A DNA stretch of 64,000 nucleotides from Micromonosporaceae bacterium (GTDB lineage Bacteria; Actinomycetota; Actinomycetes; Mycobacteriales; Micromonosporaceae). A program made the translations under genes and the position numbers. The stretch is from NCBI GenBank assembly GCA_020027875.1, contig JAHRHA010000001.1, forward strand, positions 62,001 through 126,000, given 5' to 3'. The notes under the pieces are model-generated. The model searched no databases and had not been told where the DNA came from. It saw nothing but the letters and a program-made list of their open reading frames with translations. The first letter of the stretch is position 1; each line of letters starts with the position of its first letter. Positions 43,173 through 51,198 of the stretch are shown here, piece by piece.

Positions 43173-43439
43173 GTGGCTGCGAACGCACCTCAACCGGCGC
43201 AGGAGCGCGAGATTACGCCGCTCGACCCACCGATGGTCCCCTTCGCGATCGGCGGCATTGTCGTGTGGGCAGTCCTCGGCCTGGTGCTCTTGGGATTCCG
43301 GCCGACCCTGGTGGAACAGGGGCGCGACGAGTGGCTCTGGATCTGCCTCGCGGGCTTCCTGTGGGGCTTCCCTGGGCTCGCGGTGATGATCAGACACGAT
43401 GCGAACCGCCGCCGGCGCAGGGCGGCGATTTTACCGTGA
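43173..43439 (+). CDS. DUF2530 membrane protein
   Basis: 88 aa with two transmembrane helices (VPFAIGGIVVWAVLGLVLLG, WLWICLAGFLWGFPGLAVMI) and a basic end (RHDANRRRRRAAILP). Signature PLDPPMVPFAIGG and GRDEWLWIC fit DUF2530. Unknown function. GTG 43173 has TACGCT (43160-43165) 7 nt upstream, leaderless. The stop TGA is contributed by the palindrome at 43437. Confidence 0.85.
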   Translation: MAANAPQPAQEREITPLDPPMVPFAIGGIVVWAVLGLVLLGFRPTLVEQGRDEWLWICLAGFLWGFPGLAVMIRHDANRRRRRAAILP

Positions 43440-43486
43440 TCACCGGGATTTGGCGTCGTCCGGAGTGCACCAAAGGCCGGTGATCA
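43437..43486. repeat. 50-nt GATC palindrome, family C copy 1
   Basis: Terminal arms TGATCACCGG / CCGGTGATCA pair perfectly (10 bp) around a 30-nt interior with a short TGG/CCA stem. It lies between convergent DUF2530 and DUF3027. Size and layout resemble the palindrome at 48292-48339. Confidence 0.75.
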
Positions 43487-43507
43487 TGGGGCTGGCTGGC
43501 GGCTGAC

Positions 43508-44383
43508 TCAGCCGTGGCCGTACGACTCGGCCGGCTCCCCGTCGTTTACCGAGCCCGCGGAGCGACTGACGGCGACGGCCTCGACCTCGCTGTCGTCGTA
43601 CACGGTAGGCAGCTCCTCGACCGGCACCGTCGCCTCGACCAGCACCTCCGAGTGCGCGCCGCACCCATGGTCCGCACTGACGACCCGGCCGTCGTCGGGG
43701 GCGAACACGTTGCCGCAGACGCCGAAGGCCTGCCGGAGCGACCCGGCCAGCGGCAGATAGAAGCCACACACGCCGCAGCGCGCGGTCGCCGGCGCGGCGA
43801 CGGAGATCGGCGCCTCCGGCCCATGATCGCCGTCGTACCACCGCTGCGCCGCCTCGGAACGGCCCTCGCGAGACATCACCCGGCCGCGGCCCAGGCCCAG
43901 CTCCCAGCTGACCTCCTCGACCGCAGGATCGTCCGAGAGCACGTACCCCGGCGCGAGTCGATCGTCATCGATCTTGGTCGGCAGAAGATCGCCAACACCA
44001 AGGTCGCCGGGCTGTAGGCGCTCGTGCCACGGCACCCAGGTCGGCGCGAGCAGCGCCTCTTCACCGGGCAGCGGCACCGTCTCACACACCGTCACGGTCT
44101 TACTGCGCGGCGCGCGGGCGACCGTGACCGCCCACCGCCACCCTCGGTACCCCGGCAGCGTGCACTCGAAGAAGTGGGTCGCGATCCGGTCGCCCTCCGC
44201 GATCACTGTGAGGTGAGCGCCAATATGCTCGTCGATAACCGCGGCACGAGCGAGGTCGACCGCGCTGGCGCAGGCCTGGTCCAGCTTGGCTGCGGCGGTC
44301 TTCGCGCCCACTACGGTGCCGGTCACGGCACCCAATCCTGCCGTACGCCGTGGACGGGCCGCACCGCGGGTGGGTGCTCCCAC
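43508..44383 (-). CDS. DUF3027 protein with Zn-binding cysteines
   Basis: 291 aa. DUF3027 core: ACASAVDLARAAVIDEHIG, THFFECTLPGYRGWRWAVTV, APTWVPWHERLQPGDLGVGD. The C-terminal region CGVCGFYLPLAGSLRQAFG, then VCGNVFAPDDGRVV and HGCGAHSE, offers about four cysteines for zinc. Function unknown; conserved next to cold-shock and mqn genes. GTG 44383 has GGAG 6 nt upstream; GTG 44336 is a shorter alternative. Divergent from the MFS gene at 44426. Confidence 0.84.
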   Translation of the reverse strand: MGAPTRGAARPRRTAGLGAVTGTVVGAKTAAAKLDQACASAVDLARAAVIDEHIGAHLTVIAEGDRIATHFFECTLPGYRGWRWAVTVARAPRSKTVTVCETVPLPGEEALLAPTWVPWHERLQPGDLGVGDLLPTKIDDDRLAPGYVLSDDPAVEEVSWELGLGRGRVMSREGRSEAAQRWYDGDHGPEAPISVAAPATARCGVCGFYLPLAGSLRQAFGVCGNVFAPDDGRVVSADHGCGAHSEVLVEATVPVEELPTVYDDSEVEAVAVSRSAGSVNDGEPAESYGHG

Positions 44384-44425
44384 GATGCGCTCCGCGGCCA
44401 CCCCTCGATGCGTCAGGATGTGGGC

Positions 44426-46162
44426 ATGTCCGTGTTGCGCGATGTCGGCAAGATCCTGGGCGTCACCGCGCGCGGTACGCGCGGCGCGGCGCGCGGTGTA
44501 CGCGCGTCCGCCAACGGGACGACGAGGGCGTCGAGGTGGATCCGGCGAAATGTTGGCTCCGCCCGGCGGCGCGGCGGCGTTGGCAACGTCGGCATGATGC
44601 GCCTGCTCGATCTGCACGCGATCTCCTGCGCGGGCGACACGCTGATCACGATCGGACTGGCCGGGACCATTTTCTTCGCCGCGCCGGCTGGCGAGGCGCG
44701 TGGCCGGGTGGCGCTCTATCTGCTCGTGACGATGGTGCCGTTCGCGCTGCTCGCTCCGGTCGTGGGGCCGTTGCTCGACAGATTCCGGCATGGTCGCCGG
44801 TATGCGCTCGCGGCCACCATGCTCGGCCGGGCTTTCCTCGCCTGGGTCATCGCGGACAACATCCTCGGCTTCGGCCTGTATCCCGCCGCCTTCGGTGTGC
44901 TCGCGCTTTCTCGTGCGTACGGCGTCGCCCGCAGCGCCGCAGTGCCGCGACTGCTTCCACCAGGGCTTGGCCTCTCCCAGGCCGGCGCCCGAGCCAGCGT
45001 CTACGGCACGGTGGCCGGCGCGATCGTCGCCCCGCTCGGGGCGGCCGCGTTCTGGTTCGGCCCGCAGTGGCCGCTTCGCGTCGCGAGCGGCATCTTCCTC
45101 ATCGGCGTGATGGTGGCACTCAACCTGCCGCCAAAGGCGGACTCCGACCCGCCCGAGGTGGTGCCGAAGATCTTCCAGGTGCCGTGGCGGCACCGGGAAG
45201 AGAACGGTAGAGACTTCGGCGGAGCCGGTCAAGGAAACAGAGTTCTGTCCGGGCGCCTGGTCATTGCGACATTGATTGGCAGCGCCTGCATGCGGGCGCT
45301 CTATGGCTTCCTGCTGCTCTTCCTCGCCTTCGCCGTCCGCGAGCAGGAACTGGCCGACGAGTTCTTCGGCATCCCCCTTGGCCAGGCGGCGCAGCTAGGC
45401 CTCGTCGGCGCCGCGCTGGCGCTCGGCACCTTCCTGTCCACCGCCATCGGCACTGGGCTGCGCATCCGGCGGCCGGTGCGACTGCAGGCGATGGGGTTCA
45501 GCCTCGTCGCTGCGGCGGGGGTATGGGCGACCATACGGTTCACTCTCCCCGCGGTCGTGCTGTTCTGCCTCGCCACGGCGATCGCGAGTGGACTGGCCAA
45601 GCTCGCCGTCGACGCCTCGATCCAGGAGCGGATCCCGGAGACCGTACGGGCGAGCGCGTTCGCCCATGCTGAGACGCTCCTCATGCTCGCCTGGGTGGTG
45701 GGCGGCGCGCTCGGCCTGATCCCGTTCGTCGATGGACGGGTCGGCGTCGGTGTCGCGGCTCTCGCCATGGTCGCGGCCGCGGTCCGCGGGAGCATCGTCG
45801 CCCGGCGGCTTCGCACCGACGTGCTCCGGGGACGGGCCGCGCCGAGCGGTGCCGCGTCGAGCGGTGCCACGCCGCGCGGCGCGGCGAGCGCGGCCGGACG
45901 AGGGTACGGCCACCGAGCCGCAACGGCTTCGGGCGGCGCCGGCTCCCGCCTCTCTGCTTCCCTTCCGGCAACAGCCGCCGCCCCGCCGGGTGCTGCACCC
46001 GACGGTCGGCCCGCTTCCCTTGCCACACCGGGCGCCGCACCGACCGCACCGACCATCGCCACCGACGCGGCCCTGGCCGATGACCCCAAACCGCCCGGCT
46101 ACCACATCTTCCGGCCCTCGCCGCCCGACATCGGCGTCACCGACCCGAGGAGCGGAGGGTGA
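44426..46162 (+). CDS. MFS transporter with long Ala/Pro-rich C-terminal tail
   Basis: 578 aa. Basic N-terminal ~50 residues, then about 12 helices (LITIGLAGTIFFAAPAGEAR, RVALYLLVTMVPFALLAPVV, FRHGRRYALAATMLGRAFLA), and a C-terminal cytoplasmic tail of about 125 residues rich in Ala, Gly, Pro (APSGAASSGATPRGAASAAG). The tail ends GYHIFRPSPPDIGVTDP. Substrate unknown; ATG 44426 with AGGA 8 nt upstream. The mqnB gene starts 4 nt after its stop. Confidence 0.83.
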   Translation: MSVLRDVGKILGVTARGTRGAARGVRASANGTTRASRWIRRNVGSARRRGGVGNVGMMRLLDLHAISCAGDTLITIGLAGTIFFAAPAGEARGRVALYLLVTMVPFALLAPVVGPLLDRFRHGRRYALAATMLGRAFLAWVIADNILGFGLYPAAFGVLALSRAYGVARSAAVPRLLPPGLGLSQAGARASVYGTVAGAIVAPLGAAAFWFGPQWPLRVASGIFLIGVMVALNLPPKADSDPPEVVPKIFQVPWRHREENGRDFGGAGQGNRVLSGRLVIATLIGSACMRALYGFLLLFLAFAVREQELADEFFGIPLGQAAQLGLVGAALALGTFLSTAIGTGLRIRRPVRLQAMGFSLVAAAGVWATIRFTLPAVVLFCLATAIASGLAKLAVDASIQERIPETVRASAFAHAETLLMLAWVVGGALGLIPFVDGRVGVGVAALAMVAAAVRGSIVARRLRTDVLRGRAAPSGAASSGATPRGAASAAGRGYGHRAATASGGAGSRLSASLPATAAAPPGAAPDGRPASLATPGAAPTAPTIATDAALADDPKPPGYHIFRPSPPDIGVTDPRSGG

Positions 46163-46166
46163 GACT

Positions 46167-46874
46167 GTGGAGCGGAGTGTGACACCCCGGCGGTCTCCTC
46201 GTCCCCGGCTGCTCGTGGTCACCGCGGTCGAGGCCGAACGGGCCGCGGTCCGGCGGGGTCTGGGCATCCCCGTCGACCGGGAGGATTCGCTCGGTCACGG
46301 CGACCGGATCGTGGTGGAGACGGGCGGCGTCGGTCCGGCGAACGCGGCCGCGTCGGCGGCGTGGCTCCTCGGCATCCCGTTCGGGGCCTACCCGTTCCAT
46401 CTCGTGGTCTCGGCGGGCGTCGCCGGGGGGTTCGACGGCCGCGCTGACCTGGGCGCCGCGGTGCTCGCGAGCCGCAGCGTCGCCGCGGACCTTGGCGCAG
46501 ACTCGCCGGAGGGCTTTCTGCCGCTGGACGAGCTCGGCCTCGGCTCGTCGACGGCAGAGGCTGACCCGGATGTGCTGGCCTCGCTGCGAGAGGCGCTCCC
46601 GAAGGCCGTGGTGGGCGAGGTGCTCACGGTGTCGACGGTCACCGGTAGCGCGGACCGGGCCGCGGCGCTGCTGGCCCGGCATCCGGAGGCGGTCGCCGAG
46701 GCCATGGAGGGGTTCGGGGTGGCCACCGCGGCGAGCCGGGCTGGCACGGCGTTCGCTGAGTTGCGTACGATCTCCAACCCGGTCGGACCGCGCGACCGGG
46801 ACTTGTGGCGACTCACCGAGGCGCTGGCCGCGCTCGAGGCGGCCGCCGGCGCCCTGGCTAACCTGGTCCCGTGA
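46167..46874 (+). CDS. mqnB: futalosine hydrolase (MqnB)
   Basis: 235 aa nucleosidase-phosphorylase fold protein. LLVVTAVEAERAAVRRGLG start, HLVVSAGVAGGFDGRADLG near 85-103, and AEAMEGFGVATAASRAG near 170-186 with the ribose-binding Glu of the MTAN/FHase family. It cleaves futalosine to dehypoxanthinylfutalosine in the alternative menaquinone route. GTG 46167 with GGAGG 8 nt upstream. Overlaps mqnD by 4 nt. Confidence 0.88.
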   Translation: MERSVTPRRSPRPRLLVVTAVEAERAAVRRGLGIPVDREDSLGHGDRIVVETGGVGPANAAASAAWLLGIPFGAYPFHLVVSAGVAGGFDGRADLGAAVLASRSVAADLGADSPEGFLPLDELGLGSSTAEADPDVLASLREALPKAVVGEVLTVSTVTGSADRAAALLARHPEAVAEAMEGFGVATAASRAGTAFAELRTISNPVGPRDRDLWRLTEALAALEAAAGALANLVP

Positions 46875-47692
46875 GCCTGCGTCTGGCGATCTCGCCCTGC
46901 CCCAACGACACGTTCGTCTTCCACGCCCTGGTGCACGGACTCGTCCCGAGGGCGCCGGACATGGCGGTCACGTTCGCCGACGTTGACATCACGAACACCG
47001 CCGCCGAGCTTGGCGAATTCGACCTGGTGAAGGTCAGCTACGCGGCGCTGCCGTGGCTGCTCGACTCGTACGAGCTCCTACCCTGCGGCGGCGCGCTCGG
47101 ACGCGGTTGCGGACCGCTGGTGCTCGTCCGTGACCGGTCGCTGGCGTCGCTAGCGGCGCGACGGGTGGCGGTGCCGGGAGATCGGACGACGGCGTACCTG
47201 CTCATGCGCCTGTGGTCGGCCGACGAACCGCCGGCGTCGGTGACCGTCGTGCCGTTCGCCGAGATCATGCCGGCGGTGGCGGCAGGAGAGTTCGATGCCG
47301 GACTGGTGATCCATGAGGCACGCTTCACCTATCCACGGTATGGACTGCACTCCATGGTTGACCTTGGGACGTGGTGGGAGAACGACACCGGGTTGCCGAT
47401 CCCGCTAGGCGCGATCATCGCGCGCCGCGGGGCCGTGGACCCGGCCGCGGCCGCGTCCTGGGTACGGGATTCGGTGCGCCGGGCGTGGGCCGATCCCTCG
47501 GCGAGCAGGCCGTTTGTGCTGGCCCACGCGCAAGAGATGGAGCCCGCCGTGGTGGACCAGCACATCGCCCTCTACGTCAACTCGTTCACCGAAGATCTTG
47601 GTACGGAGGGGTACGCCGCCGCCGACGCGCTGCTGCGCCGAGCCGCGGACGCCGGTCTCGTGCCGGCCGTACCCGCCCTGACCGTGGGCTAG
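46871..47692 (+). CDS. mqnD: 1,4-dihydroxy-6-naphthoate synthase (MqnD)
   Basis: 273 aa periplasmic-binding-protein-like enzyme. [20 protein letters not shown] (3-22) is the MqnD hallmark; [21 protein letters not shown] (about 145-165) contains the conserved His. It converts cyclic dehypoxanthinyl futalosine to 1,4-dihydroxy-6-naphthoate. GTG start overlaps mqnB (GTGA). Its TAG stop shares the CTAG with the stop of the convergent cold-shock gene. Confidence 0.92.
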   Translation: MSLRLAISPCPNDTFVFHALVHGLVPRAPDMAVTFADVDITNTAAELGEFDLVKVSYAALPWLLDSYELLPCGGALGRGCGPLVLVRDRSLASLAARRVAVPGDRTTAYLLMRLWSADEPPASVTVVPFAEIMPAVAAGEFDAGLVIHEARFTYPRYGLHSMVDLGTWWENDTGLPIPLGAIIARRGAVDPAAAASWVRDSVRRAWADPSASRPFVLAHAQEMEPAVVDQHIALYVNSFTEDLGTEGYAAADALLRRAADAGLVPAVPALTVG

Positions 47693-48075
47693 ACCTCCAG
47701 CTCGCGCGCCACGGCATGGACGAGCTGCGCCACCGTCTGCGCGGTCTTCTTGTCCGGGAACCGGTTACGGCGCAGGTCCGGCATGACCTTCGCCTCCAAC
47801 ACCTTGATCATGTCCTCGATCAGGCCATGAAGCTCCTCGGCGGGCCGTCGTCGCAGCTCAGCTACCGACGGCGGCGCCTCGAGCAGCTTCAGCGAGAGCG
47901 CCTGCAGGCCCTTGCGGCTGTCCACGACGCCGAACTCGACCCGCTGGCCGGCCTTGAGGTCGTCGACGCCGGACGGCAGGGCGGCCTTGTGGACGAAGAC
48001 GTCGCCGCCATCGTCGCTGGTGAGGAATCCAAACCCCTTGTCCTTCTCGTACCACTTCACTCGACCGGTGGGCAC
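47689..48075 (-). CDS. cold-shock domain protein with C-terminal helical extension
   Basis: 128 aa: cold-shock domain (1-65) with RNP1 KGFGFLTSD and RNP2 DVFVHKAAL, then a ~60-residue alpha-helical extension ([20 protein letters not shown]) found in an actinobacterial subgroup. Nucleic-acid chaperone role expected. GTG 48075 fits the family start [10 protein letters not shown] and has GAGG 6 nt upstream; GTG 48093 also has GAGG. A TAGCCT -10 lies at 48115-48120. Confidence 0.87.
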   Translation of the reverse strand: MPTGRVKWYEKDKGFGFLTSDDGGDVFVHKAALPSGVDDLKAGQRVEFGVVDSRKGLQALSLKLLEAPPSVAELRRRPAEELHGLIEDMIKVLEAKVMPDLRRNRFPDKKTAQTVAQLVHAVARELEV

Positions 48076-48117
48076 CGCTGACCTCAACTTCACTAAGAGA
48101 ACCTCAACCTCACAAGG

Positions 48118-48440
48118 CTAACGATCGATCCGACCCAACCCAACCGAGATCGGTGCAGTAGTGAGGTGGGAATCAAGCCAGCGGGGGAACTGTGTGAGAT
48201 CCATAAGCACCACATCGGCCCCGGCCGCAAGCAGTTCCGCCGCGTCATGCCCCCCGGTGGTGACGCCAACGGCCGCGACCGCCCGCCTACAGATCTTGGA
48301 TAATCCTCGGTGCCGCGGACCCGAGACTCATCCAAGATCGCAGACGCGGCCCGGGTCGCGCTCATGTCCGCGGGGTGGTCGCCCAACCACAAGTTGCGCC
48401 GCCATGCCGCGGAGCCTACGGGGTACTCCCCGATCGCTGG
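48118..48440 (-). pseudogene. HAD-superfamily phosphatase remnant split by a palindrome
   Basis: Two pieces of a phosphoglycolate-phosphatase-like protein are visible on the minus strand. Upstream piece (48340 to about 48430): LWLGDHPADMSATRAA, the HAD GDxxxD motif. Downstream piece (48118-48291), in a different frame: CRRAVAAVGVTTGGHDAAEL then GADVVLMDLTQFPRWL and a TAG stop. Between them is a 48-nt palindrome. The N-terminal half with the catalytic DxD is missing, replaced by the region before the GT-C-like gene. Right edge is approximate. Confidence 0.72.
48292..48339. repeat. 48-nt GATC palindrome inside the HAD remnant, family C copy 2
   Basis: Terminal arms GATCTTGGAT / ATCCAAGATC (10 bp, perfect), inner arms CTCGG / CCGAG, and a 10-nt loop. 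It separates the two pieces of the HAD sequence, so it appears inserted rather than ancestral. Confidence 0.8.
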
Positions 48441-48518
48441 ACAACCGTCAAAACGGACACCCGGCCGGTACAGCAACGGATACGATCCCTCCACACCGAG
48501 CCACAATCGAGGCCAGGC

Positions 48519-50582
48519 ATGCACGCCGACACCTCCGCCGGGGACGCCGGTGGGCAGGGTCTCGCAGTAGATCGAAGTCTCGCCAGCGAGATCGACAGAT
48601 CCGCAGCCGCCGTGTCGCGGCCGGTGCGGGAGCGGCACCCTCGCGCTCTGTCCTGGCTGCTGATGGCGGTGGCCGCCTGGGGAGTGCCCGTCGCTGCCCA
48701 CGTCCTCGGCGTCGCCTGGTTGCTACCGCCACTGGTTTTGCTGATCACAGCGAGTTTGCTGCGTAGCGGCCACTGCCTTCTCGATCGCCTAGTGCCGGCC
48801 ACGATGCTCCTGGCCGGGACGGCCTGCGCCGCTGGCCTCCTGTGGACGGTGTGGCCCTGGGGACTGCATCCGGTGGCGATCGGGGGGTTCGCCACGACCG
48901 CATTGTTGGTCGTCGCCGCATTAAGCGGCCGCCGCCCGCATCTGCCCAAACCGGCCTGGACCGACACCCTGATCGTCGCCGCCGCCACAGCGCTGTCCGC
49001 CCTTTACGCCTGGCCATACCTCACCGCGGACGGCAATGTCGGCCGGCTGGCCACCGCGTTGGCCGGTGAGGACAACGCCCGCCACCAGGCACTCTTCGAG
49101 GTAGTCGGCCGCCAGGGCTACCTCTTTGCGGATCGAACGGCGGCGGCGGGCGAGATCGTCACCGGCATGATCTTCTACCCGCAGGGCTGGCACTTCAACG
49201 CCGCCGTACTCGAGGCCTTCCGCCGCGGCCCCGACCCGGCCCAGGGTGGCCTCCACGCGTTCCACCACTACCTGGCGTGGCTGCTCGGCACTCACTCGCT
49301 GCTGTTGGTAACCATGATCTGGGCTGCTTTGTGGATCGCCGGACACCGGACCCACATGCTGCATCGCGTGATCATCGTGGTTTCGCTGGCATCGCTTGTC
49401 GTCGTGTCGGAACTCCCCCGACTGCTTGCCTCCGGATATCCCAGCGAGATGCTGGGTCTGGCCTTCGCCATCGTGCTGGTGGCCGTCGCGGTGCGGCCAC
49501 TTGCCCGGATCCGGGAACAGATCCTGCTGCTCGGTGCGCTGACCGTCGGAATCGGGTTCACCTATTACCTCTTTCTGATCCCCGCCGCCCCGCTGCTGGT
49601 GCTGTGGTTCGTGGCAGACCGGCACCGGTGGCGTGGCCACCGCGGGCTATTCGCCGCCACCGCCGTGGGCACCACGCTGGGGGCAGCGACGCCGGCCACG
49701 CTCGGCGTCGTGTTGGCCAACCAGGCCGAGCACCTCGTCGCCCAGGTGGGTGCGAAGCCCAACGTCATGGCAAGCGTCGCGATGCTGGTCATCATCGTCG
49801 GCGGGCTGGCGGCGCGGTCGGCGCGGTCCGCGGAGTCGGCGCCGCGGGCGCGGCCTTTCCCCCATACGCGGACATACCTCCACGCCCTGATCGCCTCTGT
49901 CGCGTTGGCCCTCGTGATCGCCGCTGGCAATCTCATCGCCGGCTCCTCGCCGCGTTACTACTTCGGCAAGTCGATACATCTCCTTGTCGCGGTTCTGATC
50001 ATCGGTGTGGGCGCGGTGGCGCGGCTGCTGCCGACGCCCGGCGAGGCCCCGAACCGTCTCGACACCGCGCGGCCGCGGAGGAGCGCGCTCGCCACGATCT
50101 CCGCCTTGTCCGTGCCCGCGATCGCCCTCTTCGGCGTCTATGGTCCAGGCGGCCTGTTCCTGTTCCACCTTGGCGTGGTCGACACCACGTGGACCGGGGC
50201 CTGGCTGAATCGCTACTACGAAAGACCGCTCGTCGCGGCGATCGTCAACTCGGCGAACCGGACCTATCCGGCCGTCCCCGGAACCATGACGCTGATCTTC
50301 GACAGGGGACTTCTGAACGGCTATCGCGAGACCCTCATGCTGTCCACCCTGCAGGGCACGACCGCACAGACCCAAACCGGCATTTACAACTTGCCGTTTA
50401 CCGAGCCCGACCGCACACGGTTAATCTTGGAGAGGGCACCCGGGAGGGTCCGCATTGTGATCGCGAATGAAGCAGCGCTCGCCCGGGTCGAAGGAGTACT
50501 CACGGATCACCCCGGGCTCCGCGCGAAGGTCGAGATTGTGCCGCTGCCGGGCGTCAAACTGCCCCGCACAACATTCGGGTGA
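48519..50582 (+). CDS. large polytopic membrane protein, GT-C glycosyltransferase-like
   Basis: 687 aa. A hydrophilic ~45-residue start, then about 13 transmembrane helices up to residue ~560, then an extracytoplasmic tail of about 110 residues. The first long external loop holds LATALAGEDNARHQALFEVV near residue 185; an acidic pair in this place is typical of GT-C glycosyltransferases. No family-specific match was recognised, so polymer and donor are unknown. ATG 48519 with GAGG 6 nt upstream; longer upstream frame looks non-coding. A TACGAT box at 48481-48486 may be its -10. Confidence 0.72.
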   Translation: MHADTSAGDAGGQGLAVDRSLASEIDRSAAAVSRPVRERHPRALSWLLMAVAAWGVPVAAHVLGVAWLLPPLVLLITASLLRSGHCLLDRLVPATMLLAGTACAAGLLWTVWPWGLHPVAIGGFATTALLVVAALSGRRPHLPKPAWTDTLIVAAATALSALYAWPYLTADGNVGRLATALAGEDNARHQALFEVVGRQGYLFADRTAAAGEIVTGMIFYPQGWHFNAAVLEAFRRGPDPAQGGLHAFHHYLAWLLGTHSLLLVTMIWAALWIAGHRTHMLHRVIIVVSLASLVVVSELPRLLASGYPSEMLGLAFAIVLVAVAVRPLARIREQILLLGALTVGIGFTYYLFLIPAAPLLVLWFVADRHRWRGHRGLFAATAVGTTLGAATPATLGVVLANQAEHLVAQVGAKPNVMASVAMLVIIVGGLAARSARSAESAPRARPFPHTRTYLHALIASVALALVIAAGNLIAGSSPRYYFGKSIHLLVAVLIIGVGAVARLLPTPGEAPNRLDTARPRRSALATISALSVPAIALFGVYGPGGLFLFHLGVVDTTWTGAWLNRYYERPLVAAIVNSANRTYPAVPGTMTLIFDRGLLNGYRETLMLSTLQGTTAQTQTGIYNLPFTEPDRTRLILERAPGRVRIVIANEAALARVEGVLTDHPGLRAKVEIVPLPGVKLPRTTFG

Positions 50583-50583
50583 C

Positions 50584-50846
50584 CCCCGCGGCTGCAGGAC
50601 GCTCGTAGGCCCGCGAGGTTGGAGGAGCTGTCTCGTTGCCGAGGCAGCGTTCTCCACCGGTGGGTGGGGGTTCCCGTTTCGTCGGTGCGGGCCCGGCACG
50701 GCGCCGGGTCTTACCGCTCCTCGGCGGGCATTCGGCGAGCTCGCGAGCCGAACAGGCAGGCACCTTTGCGTCTCCCCGCAACTCTGGGCGACGCTGGCCG
50801 CGAGCGCGGCCAAGTTTCGTGCGGCGTTGAGGTCGCGGTCCAGGCT
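50584..50846 (-). pseudogene. TnpB (IS605/IS607 OrfB) C-terminal remnant
   Basis: Minus strand encodes SLDRDLNAARNLAALAASVA, the RuvC-III motif (DRDxNAAxN) of TnpB, followed by SCGETQ and a basic/Pro-rich tail as seen at TnpB C-termini. The zinc-finger, RuvC-I and RuvC-II parts are absent, and no stop occurs before the frame enters the GT-C-like gene. A decayed transposon end, not a functional nuclease. Confidence 0.6.
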
Positions 50847-50863
50847 CTGGGGGGGCGCCGCGA

Positions 50864-51061
50864 TCATGACTCGTCGGGGTGTTCGTAGGTGAGGCGGTCC
50901 GGCGGGACTGGGAACACGATGTCGTCGCCGAACGGCGAACCGGCGCCAGCGCGGTCGAACGCGAACTCGCTCACCGGCATCCGGCCCGGTCTGACGACCT
51001 TCGCCCGGCTCTTCTTCGCGGAAGGCTCCCTAGCCTGCGAGTGCTTCGGCTGTGCCGTCAT
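50864..51061 (-). CDS. 65-aa conserved hypothetical protein
   Basis: Lys/Arg-rich N-terminal half (PKHSQAREPSAKKSRAKVV) and a Pro-rich acidic end (GDDIVFPVPPDRLTYEHPDE). No transmembrane segment or known domain. A good ribosome-binding site (GGGAGG 6 nt before the ATG at 51061) supports it. Divergent from the helicase-associated gene. Function unknown. Confidence 0.68.
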   Translation of the reverse strand: MTAQPKHSQAREPSAKKSRAKVVRPGRMPVSEFAFDRAGAGSPFGDDIVFPVPPDRLTYEHPDES

Positions 51062-51198
51062 CTCCGACCTCCCAGATCATGTAACAGGAGCACCACCCAG
51101 GCGAATGTCGTATCGCGATGCTGGCACCGCCCCGTCAGTCTCGCACAGCCGACCGACGCTCCATGTGCGGCGCGAGCGCCGGATAGCGTGGACAGACC

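Noticed and set aside
44384-45232. Upstream extension of the DUF3027 frame
   Set aside because: It lies antisense to the MFS gene and has no family similarity; the start at 44383 has a ribosome-binding site.
50421-50583. Continuation of the TnpB-like frame into the GT-C-like gene
   Set aside because: This part is antisense to a well-supported coding end and has no TnpB character.
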